Assembly: GCA_036939355.1 (NCBI GenBank)
Contig: JALLAP010001582.1
Span: forward strand, 1 to 17,882
Direction: 5' to 3'
DNA: 17,882 nucleotides
Source of the DNA: Thalassiosira profunda
Lineage: Eukaryota > Bacillariophyta > Thalassiosirophyceae > Thalassiosirales > Thalassiosiraceae
The translations under genes and the position numbers were made by a program. Below, piece by piece: positions 1-9,072 of the stretch; within the stretch, counting starts at the first letter, position 1, and each line of letters opens with the position of its first letter. The notes under the pieces were generated by a model, which was not told the DNA's origin, searched no databases, and was given only the letters and a program-made list of their open reading frames with translations.

Positions 1-2601
1 CCCCGACGCTGGGACAACGAGAGCTGAGAGATGCTCGAGAGAATGGACCGCGCCGTCGTCATATGACCGGAACTCTCCTGCTTGGGCGGGGCAGTCAATT
101 CCTCGATGCAACCGTCCAACCGGCGCATCACGTGGTCGATGTCCGGCCGGTCGCGCATGTCCCCACTCCAGCAATCCTCAACGAGGCATGCTAGGTCTCT
201 CGGCCAGCAGTCCTCGTAGCCGGCAAGGCACGGCCGGAAGCCTTTCCGCAGCACCTCCACCTCGTGTCGGTGAATGGTGTAGCCCGTAAACGGCTGCAGG
301 AGGGTGGACATCTCGTACAAGAGGACTCCAAACGAGTAAATGTCCACTTTGCGGTTGTAGGGCCTCGAGAAGGCAACCTCAGGACACATGTAGCGCCGCG
401 AGCCCGTTCTGCCGGTGAGTTTATACACGGCATCTTCGCCGTGGGTATTGTGGCAACTGATCGAGGCCACCCTCGCCGAGGGCTTGAGCTCTTTCACCAA
501 ACCAAAATCAAACAGCTTCGGCACTTCGCGAGGCTCCTCTCCATCATCGCAGAGGTCAAAGTGGAAGCCAATGTTATCGGGCTTGATGTCTGGGAGGTTT
601 GCGTGAGCTTCGATTGAATCCAATGGCAAGGCAGATCTCATCTCAGTCGTTGACTCACCTCGGAAGATGATGTGGTNGAGCTTCGATTGAATCCAATGGC
701 AAGGCAGATCTCATCTCAGTCGTTGACTCACCTCGGAAGATGATGTGGTGCTCGTGCAGGTACCGCACCGCCGAGGCCACGTCCCGCAGGATCCGCAGCC
801 GCTGTGCCAGGTGCTCCCTCAACGGATTCTGGTTCGTCCCGTCCCGGCTCGCGACGAACGCGGCCGGGTGGTGCAGCCACTGCGGCAGCGAGGTCAGTAG
901 CCACCGCTTGTTCTGGTGGCACCCGCCCGGACCGGGATGGACGCCCTCGGCCGTGCAGCACCGGTGCCGCTCGTGGTGCCGACTGGGGAGCTCCCCCGTC
1001 AGCCGCTCCACCTCCGGGACGTAGGTGCGCTTGATGCGCCGGTCGAGGGTCTCGTGGAGCCGGTCCAATAAGAGAAAGTAGCCCAAATGCCGGAGGCTGA
1101 GGTCCATCCCTTGAGCGCAGTCCGAGCAATCGCACCCGGCGTCGGAGCCGTAACATCCCCCGCATTCCTCGCCGGTGTCGAGGCAGTTGTAGTTCTCCCG
1201 TAACGTCCCGGCGCTGACGTAGTGCAGGCGGATGATGTTGTCGTGACTCAGGAGGGAGAGGAAGCGCGCCTCGATGGCCAGGTCGGCCACTCTATGATAG
1301 ATGCACAAGATGTGAGCGACGCTGTCGTCTGCGAGCCTTGGACGGCAACGGCAAAGGTACGAATGCACTCACCCCCTCGAGAAGGCCCGCTTGCTCTTGC
1401 GCTTGGTAATGGTGGGGCTGAGGTACTTGATGGCGTAGCACTGCCTCTGCTCTGGCAATGCATTCTCCTGATCCATTGCAGACGACCGGCCGGACGCCTC
1501 GTCACGTCTGTAGGCGAGGCGGACCTCGCAGAAGCCTCCCCGCCCCAGCATCTCTTTTACGTCGACCTCGCGCTCGTACAGCGCCGTGACGTGGGTGGCC
1601 GCCTCCTCCTGCGCCAATCCGTGCTCGCAACTGACTTTCAGAGACGAGGAGGACGCGGGCTTGTTGACGTTGACGTACTCTCCCCACGCGTCTTCTTCGG
1701 AGGGACGGCGGAACCAATCCTCTCTGCCGGCCCGCGGGGGGAAGAACTGGGAGTTGCAGACGAGCCGCTTGAGGCACCGCTCGGCCAGGGCCAATTCCTG
1801 GTGGGAGTGGAAGGGCAGCGCGGGGAGGCCGTCGACGCTGCTGTTGCGATGTTGCTGCTGCAAGCGTTGGGTGATGTGAGCCTCTCGTCGCCTCCGCTGC
1901 CGCGCGTCTACTTTGAACTTGGCGGCGATCCACGGACTCTGCGCCCTGTCGAGGTCGTATCCCCCGCTGCCGCCGCAGGGCCGGCGGGGGTTGTAATCCT
2001 GCCGCACGTTGTGCGGGTGGGGCGTCCGGTGGAGGGGATGGGGCTCGGTGCGATGGCTATGGATTTCACATGTATTGCCGGGCATGCTGTCGTCGCTCGA
2101 GCTGCCGCGGCCGGCGGCGAGGAAGGGCCGCTCGGGGCAGCGGTTACTGGTGCGGTTGCTGGCCACTTCGTCCGCGGCGGTGTCGAGGAAGGGCGTCGAC
2201 GCCGACTTTTCTTGGTCTTGGGGCCGCGCCGGCGGGGGCGTGGCGGGGCGCGACTAGTCCGATGAATCCATGTCGGATGCCTCGGACGGCGGCGGGCGCG
2301 GCGGGGATATATTCGACTCCGAACGGAGCTCCCTCGCGTCGACCTGCTGTGGCCGCGACGAGGCGCGCGACTCCGCCTGGAGCTCCGCCGCGGTCTGGTG
2401 CTCCAGCGCGTCTGCGGATTTGGTGAAGGGTGTCATTGACTTTGTGTTGCAATTCGATCGCTGTGGCTTGTTGTGGTCGCTTGGCAGGATGCCATCTGTT
2501 GGGCAAAAGGTGATCGTCTTGGTTGGTGTTTCAGGCGTGTGAGGCACCGCTTTGTTGGCGGCCCCACCTCCCGCGGCGAGTAGCGCGTAGCGGCGTTCCA
2601 T
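1..2601 (-). CDS. TKL-like protein kinase, 3' end outside window, 5' end uncertain
   Basis: Transfers phosphate from ATP to protein substrates. Reading on the minus strand: a Ser/Pro/Arg-rich N-terminal region, a glycine loop (LGRGGFCEV, about 1553-1527), the ATP lysine in CYAIKYL (about 1440), helix C in DLAIEARFLSLL (about 1284-1250), a catalytic loop split by an intron (HHIIFR|DIKPDN), DFG, the APE equivalent CPE, and the late DIYSFGVLLYEM and RPDIDHVMRRL motifs of TKL-type kinases. The HRD histidine is Phe. Introns: 1292-1372 (81 nt, phase 2) and 590-731 (69 nt once the 72-bp assembly duplication and N are removed, phase 1). The ATG at 2601 sits in ACCATGG, but an in-frame TAG at 2254-2256 separates it from the kinase frame. 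A 90-nt intron at 2254-2343 (CAG|GT to TAG) would remove that stop in frame; otherwise the start is the ATG at 2085. No stop occurs before position 1. The kinase assignment is sure; the 5' model is not. Confidence 0.85.
605..749. repeat. Exact 72-bp direct duplication flanking a single N (assembly join)
   Basis: Bases 605-676 are repeated exactly at 678-749, with one N at 677 between them. The repeat covers the intron and exon edge of the kinase gene. Keeping one copy gives a clean 69-nt GTGAGT...CAG intron and the conserved catalytic loop, so this is almost certainly the unmerged overlap of two contigs. Confidence 0.93.
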
Positions 2602-2952
2602 GGTGCAACCCGAATCCTGAAATCCTGGTGCTTCTTTTTGATGTGTTGTTGTCTTTTTGCTTTGCAGATGACACGATGTGACACAGTAGAAGTGCGGCAC
2701 TGCTGACCACTATTATCACTGCAAAGCTCTCGAGCTGTGCGTCAGATCGGCCGAAATGGAGACTTCGTCCGCTCCGCCGCGCGCGAGGCGGCGCTGCATG
2801 CAGTTCTGGCAAAGTCGTGGTCTCGAATCGTCATCGGATGGAGGCGGTGACTCACCAAGCGCTGAGCACGAGATGCATCGCGCGGCGGCTCAGTGCGCTC
2901 ATAAAATCACTGCTCACATCTCGTGCACACCACACCCACATTTTCATTTACC
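2602..2952. promoter_or_regulatory. Divergent promoter region between the kinase and the light-harvesting gene
   Basis: This 351-bp stretch separates the two start codons. Nothing in it supports a gene. A TATA-like ATAAAAT lies at 2901-2907, about 50 bases before the light-harvesting ATG. The bases after it (CACACCACACCCACATTTTC) look like a short C/A-rich leader. Promoter function is inferred from position only. Confidence 0.4.
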
Positions 2953-3723
2953 ATGAAGCTCGCCATCTTCGCTGCCCTCGCCGGCTCTGCCGCCGCCTTC
3001 GCCCCCGCCGCTCCCCTCGGCGCCTCGGCTGCCCTGCGCATGTCCGAGTCGCCCATCGAGGCCGAGGAGGCTGTCGAGCCCACCATCGTCGCCGGTGCCG
3101 CCGAGGCCGCCCTCCCGGCGCAGTCGCAGGCCCTGCCGTTCCTGGCCCGCCCCGCCGCCCTCGACGGCACCCTCGCCGGGGACGTCGGATTTGACCCTCT
3201 CGGGTTCGCCAAGAGCCAGGACGACCTCATGAACTTCCGTGAGGCCGAGGTGAAGCACGCGCGTCTGGCGATGCTCGCCGCAGCGGGCTGGCCCCTGTCG
3301 GAGCTCTTCGATAAGAAAATTGCGGCCGCCCTTTCGATGGACCCTCTTCTTGACGGGAGCGACCGCGTCCCCTCCCTCCTCAACGGGGGACTCGGCAAGG
3401 TCTCGCCCGCGTACTGGGTCGGATGCATTGGCATAGCTGCCATGATTGACGTCTTCGGCCAGCTGCGGATGAAGGGCGACAGCGAGGATTACATCCCGGG
3501 CGACCTCGGACTCCGATTCGGCTACCCCGATTCGGAGGCCGGCAAGGCGCGCATGCAGCTCGCGGAAATCAAGAACGGACGTCTGGCGATGATTGCGGTC
3601 TTCGGCTTCGCCCTCCAGGAGTTCGTGAGCAAGCAGGGCGTCGTCGACGAGACGCCGTTCTTCTTCTTCCCGCTCCTGCAGACCCTGCACCAGTATGCCA
3701 ACTCTGGATACATCCAGCCGTAA
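2953..3723 (+). CDS. Fucoxanthin-chlorophyll light-harvesting protein (LHC superfamily)
   Basis: Binds chlorophyll and carotenoid in the thylakoid antenna and passes excitation to a photosystem. The 256-residue product has an ER-type signal (about 1-15) with the AFAP plastid motif at 15-18, and GDVGFDPLGF at 76-85 before helix 1. Helix 1 (EAEVKHARLAM, about 97-107) and helix 3 (AEIKNGRLAM, about 204-213) carry the paired E-x4-R chlorophyll ligands; the middle helix is about 153-170. The length is somewhat above a typical FCP. I chose the ATG at 2953 because it begins the signal peptide and lies in TACCATGA; an in-frame ATG at 2923 would put ten extra residues before the signal. One exon, with strongly C/G-ending codons as in highly expressed algal genes. 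The LHC subfamily (Lhcf, Lhcr or other) cannot be fixed by eye. Confidence 0.96.
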   Translation: MKLAIFAALAGSAAAFAPAAPLGASAALRMSESPIEAEEAVEPTIVAGAAEAALPAQSQALPFLARPAALDGTLAGDVGFDPLGFAKSQDDLMNFREAEVKHARLAMLAAAGWPLSELFDKKIAAALSMDPLLDGSDRVPSLLNGGLGKVSPAYWVGCIGIAAMIDVFGQLRMKGDSEDYIPGDLGLRFGYPDSEAGKARMQLAEIKNGRLAMIAVFGFALQEFVSKQGVVDETPFFFFPLLQTLHQYANSGYIQP

Positions 3724-3870
3724 GGAAATAGTTGTAAGTAGAGTAAAAGAATCAGTAGAATGAACAGGTGCGAAAAAGAGAATGCATCATTATGTGGCTC
3801 CCATAGAGATATCTGTTGTGCAGCGTGTAACCGAAGTTAGATGGAATAGAGACGCAAGAAGATGTACTGC

Positions 3871-5539
3871 TCATGGTTTCCATAAGACGTGATCGAGCAA
3901 CCCTTCCTCGAATACCTTTTCGAGATCGAACGCGCAAAACTTCTTCCGCACTGCCGCGTCGAAGGATTTTCTCAGGCCCTCGTCGCCGCCCTGCGCCGCA
4001 TACCATTTGGGAAACGCGGTTCTCTCCTGCTCCATTTCCGTCGTCAGCATTTTGTCGAGCATTTCTTTTGGTGGGCACACCATGGGCATTTTGTCGACGC
4101 CCATCTTTTCCACTTCCTGTTTGAGATACCTCGCCGCTCGAGACCGCTGCACCTCGATGTGCATGTTGTATTTCAGCGTGAGAGGTTTGCGGTTGTTGGC
4201 CTCGATGGCCAATCGCTCGTATTCGTGGTCGGCGCCGACGTTGGTTTTGGACGGCTTTGCCCCCTCTTTGATTGCTTGGCACACGTTCTCCGCTCGAAGG
4301 TGATTGCAGAAATAATACTCGATCAGATTCGGTGCCGCGTGAATGTTCAAGATGTCCACCGACTCAACGATGTCGAAAGCTCGGAACCGATCGGCCACGC
4401 CACCCGCATGCATCTTGAGAAATTTGTCGTAATTCTCGCCCAGCCATTCCACGTAGCTGGGAAAGTGCGCCTCTCCCCTAGCATAGACTCTCGTCCAGTG
4501 AGCCACAATGTTTTGGTAGAAAGACGGCAGCCACTCGTGCAACCTCCGATACGTCACCGCAAACTTTATCTTGTTGTACGGTCTGAGAAAGAATCTCATC
4601 CTTTNACTCGTGCAACCTCCGATACGTCACCGCAAACTTTATCTTGTTGTACGGTCTGAGAAAGAATCTCATCCTTTTGAAGTCGATTCCGAGCTGGTCA
4701 AAGTCTTCGGCCACAATCAGGATATTCTGCGATTTGTTCCAAGCATCCTGAAGAAATCGAGGGAACGCCTTCCGCATTGGATCGCATTGGCCAACGTTCA
4801 CTTGCCCGCCGCCTTCTTTATAATCCTTGATCGAGCAGTGGCAGAGGTTGAGGCCCACGCCCTCCTTCCCAAATCCGCCAGGCAGTTCGTCGTAGCTCGG
4901 CACCCGGAGATTGTCTTTCAAGAAGAGGGTCTCGTTTTGCCATTTCAAGTCGTAAATGAACGTCTGGAGGGCCGTCGTCCCCGTCTTGTGAGGGCCCCCG
5001 TGAAAAAGGAGATACGGTTCGTCCTCCTCGGCTGCGTACACTCTGTGATATATCGGAGGCGCCATGCACTTCTCTTTCACTGCCTGGTTCTTCTTCGCCT
5101 GCTCCTCGCTCAGGTGGTATTTCTTCATCAGAAACGATACCCGATCCTCGCACAGGGCGTTGTCGCTGTATGAGCAATACTGACAAAACTCCCCCACGCG
5201 GTAGCTGCCACTGTCCACCTTCGGTATTGTCGAATTGACGAAGGCCGCAGAAGACGTTGCATATCCTGCCGTGTGGGTATTGTTGCGTCCCCCTCCACTT
5301 ATTCCCCCACTCTTTGCCGCGCGCCGCGGCGATCGAGACCAATCCTTCAGACCTCGGTGAAAGGAGTGAATGGCGGCAGCGTGCCGTTGGATGGACGGGT
5401 CGTGCTGCAAAAAGAATTGCAGGGAGGCGACGAGAAATATCGCGACGATGAGCGCTCGCTGTATCCTGGCCTGCCGCCGCAGCGAGGCAATGGTCGATTC
5501 CATCGCCGCCGCACGCGGCACGGCTGCATCGACGCCCAT
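3871..5539 (-). CDS. Type II membrane sulfotransferase (PAPS-dependent), split by an assembly duplication
   Basis: Likely moves sulfate from PAPS to a glycan or other acceptor in the Golgi lumen. After a short cytosolic tail there is one membrane anchor (about residues 29-44), then a Ser/Gly-rich stem, a Cys-rich patch (CQYCSY, about 119-124), the 5'-phosphosulfate loop GGPHKTGTTALQ (about 181-192) and the 3'-phosphate motif FAVTYRRLHEWLPSFY (about 302-317). Several N-x-S/T sites (NNT, NST, NET, NKS) fit a luminal protein. The N at 4605 and the flanking 72-bp duplication break the frame; collapsing them gives one 531-residue protein read straight through the 3' motif. The start is the ATG at 5539 (GGCATGG); an ATG at 5503 just before the anchor is also possible. 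The acceptor is unknown. It is convergent with the light-harvesting gene, 147 bp apart. Confidence 0.88.
4533..4677. repeat. Exact 72-bp direct duplication flanking a single N (assembly join)
   Basis: Bases 4533-4604 recur exactly at 4606-4677 around the N at 4605. The repeat encodes the 3'-phosphate-binding segment of the sulfotransferase, and the frame shifts if both copies are kept. Its length equals that of the duplication at 605-749, pointing to a shared assembly cause. Confidence 0.93.
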
Positions 5540-6512
5540 GCCGATGTCTGGGGGTGGGCGGGTGGGCGCCGGCCCCGATACCCGATACCCCAACGCACGC
5601 GCTTAACGCTTGCACGCGGCAAGGGCCACCTGACGCCGCCCCGATCAGTAGGTCAGAACTACCCCTTCAACTCCGGTGCGATGTCCTGCCGAGGGGCGCC
5701 TTCGTTTGCCTCTCCCGGCGGCCGCGGCCGCGGAGGGGGGGGTGCATCTTGCATCTTAGCAGGCGGACCTGGCGGCTCGGGCACCACGGCACATTTTTAG
5801 CGGGGAGAGGGGGCCCCCGCCTACGATTGGGGTCCTCCCCTTGCCTTTTTCTAACAAATCTGGGCCCATGGGGGGTTCCCCCTAAAATCCAGAGAGGTTA
5901 GCCCCCCGCGCCTGGCCAACTTCCAACTTCCTCTCTTCCTCTTCCACGCCCAAGCCTCCGCCCGTATTCCCCGCCCCGTGCTCCTTTGGAGCGCCACTCG
6001 TACCCTGGCGTCATCGTCGACCGCCGCCACCGCTGTCTTCTCCCGCCGGCGCCCGCCTCTGCGAGGGGCAGTGATTTCCGCGCGGTGCACTGACTTTTGC
6101 TCCAAAACCCCAATCAAACCAACGACGCATGTGTTGATATCATTCTGAAGCACTACCAACCTCTTCCCACTCCTTGAGGAGGTCGGCCGTCTTTGGCAGC
6201 GCCAATTCTGCGCACACTACGCATCGTTACTGTTTATTCTCGATTCCAAGGAAAATAATTGCGGCGTGCCATCCATCGATTCCATCGGGGGAGCCGACGC
6301 TCCACAAAGGGGGCCCCGAGCCTGGGCAACGAGGCAGGATAGAGGTGAAATTGCCGGTTCATTAATATTTGGACACATCTTGGGGTTGAGGGGGTTGAGG
6401 CACCACCGCCACATATTTTCGCACTCGTCTCCACACCATCGACCAAAGCAACAAACACCAAACACTGCTGCTGCATCACGCACCCCGCAGGGGATAATTC
6501 CCTACGGCAACC
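5540..6512. promoter_or_regulatory. Long divergent intergenic region
   Basis: This 973-bp stretch lies between the sulfotransferase and LRR start codons. It is GC-rich near 5680-5820, including a NotI-like GCGGCCGC core and GGGGGCCCCC at 5809-5818, and pyrimidine-rich near 5915-5960. An AT-rich ATTAATATTT lies at 6361-6370, about 140 bases before the LRR ATG, and may be a core promoter element. The short ORFs here lack ATG starts or recognisable sequence, so I see no gene. Confidence 0.35.
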
Positions 6513-7859
6513 ATGACAAAGCTACCGCTGTATTCGAGGGCTGGCGCCACCTCGCCCACGACCGGGGAGGAGATTGGGGGATCGCTGCTGGCAAAGGCCC
6601 AAGAATTCAGTGCGTTTGCGGTGCAGCACGTGGAAGAAGTCCGCCAGGCGTTGGTGCGAACCTCCGATGCCAGTGGGGGTGGCTTTGGGGATAGGAACGG
6701 CCCCGAAATCGCTGCGGCGTTCAAAGACCTGGCTGCTGCCTACGACAAGCTGTCTTCCTTGAAGTGGGATGCAATGCGGGTGGAGTTCGAGGCTTTGCAA
6801 CGCGCCCAAGCCAATGTGGAACATCCAAACAAAGGGGACGGTAAATCTGGGAAGCACGTGACGATGGCGGGGGTGACCAATGCGAAGGAAGTGGCGCCGG
6901 GCGCTCAGGGAGTCAAAGCGCATCCTTGGCAAGAGGAGGACGAACAGCTCGATCACTGGATTTCGAACGCTTTCCTCAAGGGAGCCATTGCGGAAGACGA
7001 CGAAGAGGGAGGGGAGGCCTTCCCAATCAACGGTGGATTGGCATCGTTCAATGCGACGACGGGTCTTTTTCCATCTGCGCCGGCGAAGGCTCCCACTCCT
7101 CCCGGGTTCAACGACACAAATGGGGCGAAGACGAGGCTCCAAAGTTTGACCTCGATTCAGTCCGACATCTCATCGCTTCACACATCGTCTCACCCGGGCA
7201 CGGACGAAGATGGCGACGACGACGAGTCAGAGTACTCTGATTCTTCCTCTGTATCGGAGGACCTTCCTCCTCTCGAACGCTTCGATTATGTCTACAAAGG
7301 AGGGTATGCTATGCAGGTATCGGGCGGCAAAGAAACGAAGGGAGTGGTCCCCAAAACGGTCAAGCAGGTACTCGTGGATCCCTCTGTCAAAATGATCGAG
7401 GAAGGGGCGTTCCAGGGATGCAATATGCTTCAATCCATCACGATCCCGTCGACTGTCGAAGGAATCGGCGACCACGCGTTTCGCAAGTGCGCCAAGTTGA
7501 AGAGCGTCACGTTCCTCACGCGGACGCCCAAATCGCGCCGGGCCAAACACCGCGACGAAAAGAAGGAAGAGCAATCCTTCCGTCGCTCGACCTCTGCTCC
7601 GTCGTCCTTCACGGAGCCACCGTCCTCGAAACTGCGCAGCATCGGAGAGTGGGCGTTCTTCAATTGCTCTTCGCTGGGAGGCGTGAAGCTGCCCTATGGC
7701 TTGGAGAGCGTTGGCGAACGGGCATTCCAGCGTTGCTCGTCGATGGCGATTTATGAACTGCCAAAGACGTTGACGAGTGTCGGCGAGCACGCCTTTGTTG
7801 GCTGCCCTCGCGAGACGAAGGCAGCCTACGACCGTTGGGTGAAAACCCACTCGAACTAG
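6513..7859 (+). CDS. BspA-type leucine-rich repeat (LRR_5) protein
   Basis: Single-exon gene for 448 residues, probably a soluble protein-binding scaffold; no signal peptide or membrane segment is visible. Residues 1-100 look helical (LLAKAQEFSAFAVQHVEEVRQ), and 130-250 are acidic and disordered, with a D/E/S tract at about 229-250. LRR_5 repeats follow: IEEGAFQGCNMLQSITIP (about 295-312) and IGDHAFRKCAKLKSVTF (about 318-334), then a basic insert (about 336-372), then IGEWAFFNCSSLGGVKLP, VGERAFQRCSS and VGEHAFVGC (about 377-431). The recurring GxxAFxxCxxL pattern defines the family. The start ATG lies in CAACCATGA. LRR_5 proteins occur in bacteria and many protists, so the family says little about the specific role. 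Confidence 0.9.
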   Translation: MTKLPLYSRAGATSPTTGEEIGGSLLAKAQEFSAFAVQHVEEVRQALVRTSDASGGGFGDRNGPEIAAAFKDLAAAYDKLSSLKWDAMRVEFEALQRAQANVEHPNKGDGKSGKHVTMAGVTNAKEVAPGAQGVKAHPWQEEDEQLDHWISNAFLKGAIAEDDEEGGEAFPINGGLASFNATTGLFPSAPAKAPTPPGFNDTNGAKTRLQSLTSIQSDISSLHTSSHPGTDEDGDDDESEYSDSSSVSEDLPPLERFDYVYKGGYAMQVSGGKETKGVVPKTVKQVLVDPSVKMIEEGAFQGCNMLQSITIPSTVEGIGDHAFRKCAKLKSVTFLTRTPKSRRAKHRDEKKEEQSFRRSTSAPSSFTEPPSSKLRSIGEWAFFNCSSLGGVKLPYGLESVGERAFQRCSSMAIYELPKTLTSVGEHAFVGCPRETKAAYDRWVKTHSN

Positions 7860-7978
7860 GAGGATTTGACGTTAGTGGACGACGGTGTGCTATTCGAGGC
7901 CTATCAATGTGTGTGCCCAATGAGTTGATAGTTAGTGAGAGACAGTGATACTTATTTTCTACAGCAGGGTTCAACTCT

Positions 7979-8557
7979 TCAATATTCGCAGGTGACTCTT
8001 CGCCGCTTGACGGTGACTGCTCGCCGCTTGACGGTGACGGTGATCGGAAAGGGCGTGATGATCGTAGGCTCGTCTGCTACCGAGATGGCGTAGTCGCTGG
8101 CATAAGCCTGCATCGCATCCTGACGGGCGGTTTCGATCGCCACTTGCTTCGACCACCGACTTAACTTGGTGCTGGCCAGCGCCAACGAACGCAGCTTCTC
8201 CTCGCTAGACTTGTCTTGTTTCGTCTTGAGGACATCGTGGCACTTGAGCAGCGCCTTCTGAGCTAAGGCCATGTTGAGTGCTCGGGTGGGACACATGCGG
8301 AGCTCTAGTCCGCGAATGCCCGGGTCCGATGGGATTGCCCTGGAAGGGCCTTTGCGCAAGGTGCAAACTGCACTTGCCTCGAGAGCGAGGAGCTCCAATT
8401 CAGCCTTGCTGTAGAACGCTCGCATCTTCTCTTCCTGGGACATTTTGCAACTTACAGGATGCACGGTCACCGATGGCTGGAACGTCACCGCCCTCCTTTT
8501 GGCCATCGGGCGAGGCGCGGCAGAATCTCGAACTGAAACGTAGGAAGTACAACGCAT
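7979..8557 (-). CDS. Conserved small helical protein of unknown function (stramenopile-type, RGLE motif)
   Basis: The 192-residue product has no recognised enzyme motif. It contains VTFQPSVTVHPV (about 24-35), SQEEKMRAFYSKAELELL (about 40-57), RGLEL near 82, and a C-terminal helix with LASTKLSRWSKQVAIETA. From memory, this order (a V-x-V strand, a Y-S/T-x-x-E-L helix, RGLE, then an S-x-W-S helix followed by A-x-x-D-A) recurs in many short diatom and other stramenopile proteins with no known function. The C-terminus is made of a 7-residue VTVKRRA/R repeat. A second ATG at 8506 (CCGATGG) is an equally good start, just before the conserved region. Convergent with the LRR gene, 119 bp apart. Confidence 0.75.
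   Translation of the reverse strand: MRCTSYVSVRDSAAPRPMAKRRAVTFQPSVTVHPVSCKMSQEEKMRAFYSKAELELLALEASAVCTLRKGPSRAIPSDPGIRGLELRMCPTRALNMALAQKALLKCHDVLKTKQDKSSEEKLRSLALASTKLSRWSKQVAIETARQDAMQAYASDYAISVADEPTIITPFPITVTVKRRAVTVKRRRVTCEY
7991..8038. repeat. 21-bp tandem repeat inside the C-terminus of the unknown protein
   Basis: Two 21-bp units (7991-8011 and 8012-8032) differ at two bases, and a third partial unit begins GGTGAC at 8033. On the minus strand they encode repeated V-T-V-K-R-R-A/R heptads. The unit is a multiple of three, so copy changes would keep the frame. Confidence 0.85.
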
Positions 8558-9072
8558 TGCTGATCCATCCCATTTTATGCGGCAGGGGGCGGTGGTTGAT
8601 GCCGGTGTGATGAAACCAAAGCGAGTTTATGAGAGGTGGACGTGCAATCTGTGGGCCGGCGGGGATCTTCTTGGTCGGCGACGAATCAAAGGTCTTGAGC
8701 AGACAGGTTTGAGAACCGGGCAAGATCAACCCAAGAGATGGTGTCTCCTTTATCTGTCTCTGTGCAGTATTTTGTGTTAAGTATGGAGCAGTCATCGGGA
8801 TACCTGTCTCAACTCACAATACGTAGGTACGTACCTATCGTACGTACGTTCTCCTTTGCAAACAACTCACTCACCTCGATCGAACGCCTCTTCTGGCTGT
8901 TGTTACAACCTCGTGGTGCACCCGCGCACCGCCGCTCCTCCGCCGCCGCCGCCCCGCCCCGCCCGTCTTTTTGACCGCCCTGGCGGTGCGTCGCGTCTCT
9001 CTCGCCATCGCCTTTCGTCTCTGATTAGATTCAATGATTGACGGTGCATGTACAACTTGACAACACGAAAGC
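8558..9072. promoter_or_regulatory. Divergent intergenic region with GTAC palindromes
   Basis: This 515-bp gap separates the start codons of the unknown minus-strand gene and the four-TM gene. It holds a 14-bp perfect palindrome TAGGTACGTACCTA at 8824-8837, followed by the 10-bp palindrome CGTACGTACG at 8839-8848. The rest shows no coding signal. Confidence 0.4.

Noticed and set aside
1222..2265. 347-codon open frame on the plus strand opposite the left kinase
   Set aside because: It is antisense to clear kinase motifs, has no recognisable domain, and long antisense frames are expected in GC-rich coding DNA.
2944..3690. 248-codon open frame antisense to the light-harvesting gene
   Set aside because: It mirrors the codon bias of a highly biased gene; the plus strand encodes an unmistakable LHC protein.
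3889..4659. 256-codon plus-strand frame opposite the sulfotransferase
   Set aside because: It is antisense to conserved sequence, runs through the assembly N, and resembles no protein.
605..4677. The two 72-bp duplications as genuine tandem repeats or target-site duplications
   Set aside because: Each is exact, flanks a single N, has the same length, and disrupts a gene that is intact after collapse.
5540..5593. Upstream start of the sulfotransferase at 5593
   Set aside because: The codon is TTG; the first in-frame ATG is at 5539 with a good context and lies before the membrane anchor.
5851..6159. 102-codon minus-strand frame in the long divergent spacer
   Set aside because: It starts at TTG, is Arg-rich without a motif, and shows no splice or family support.
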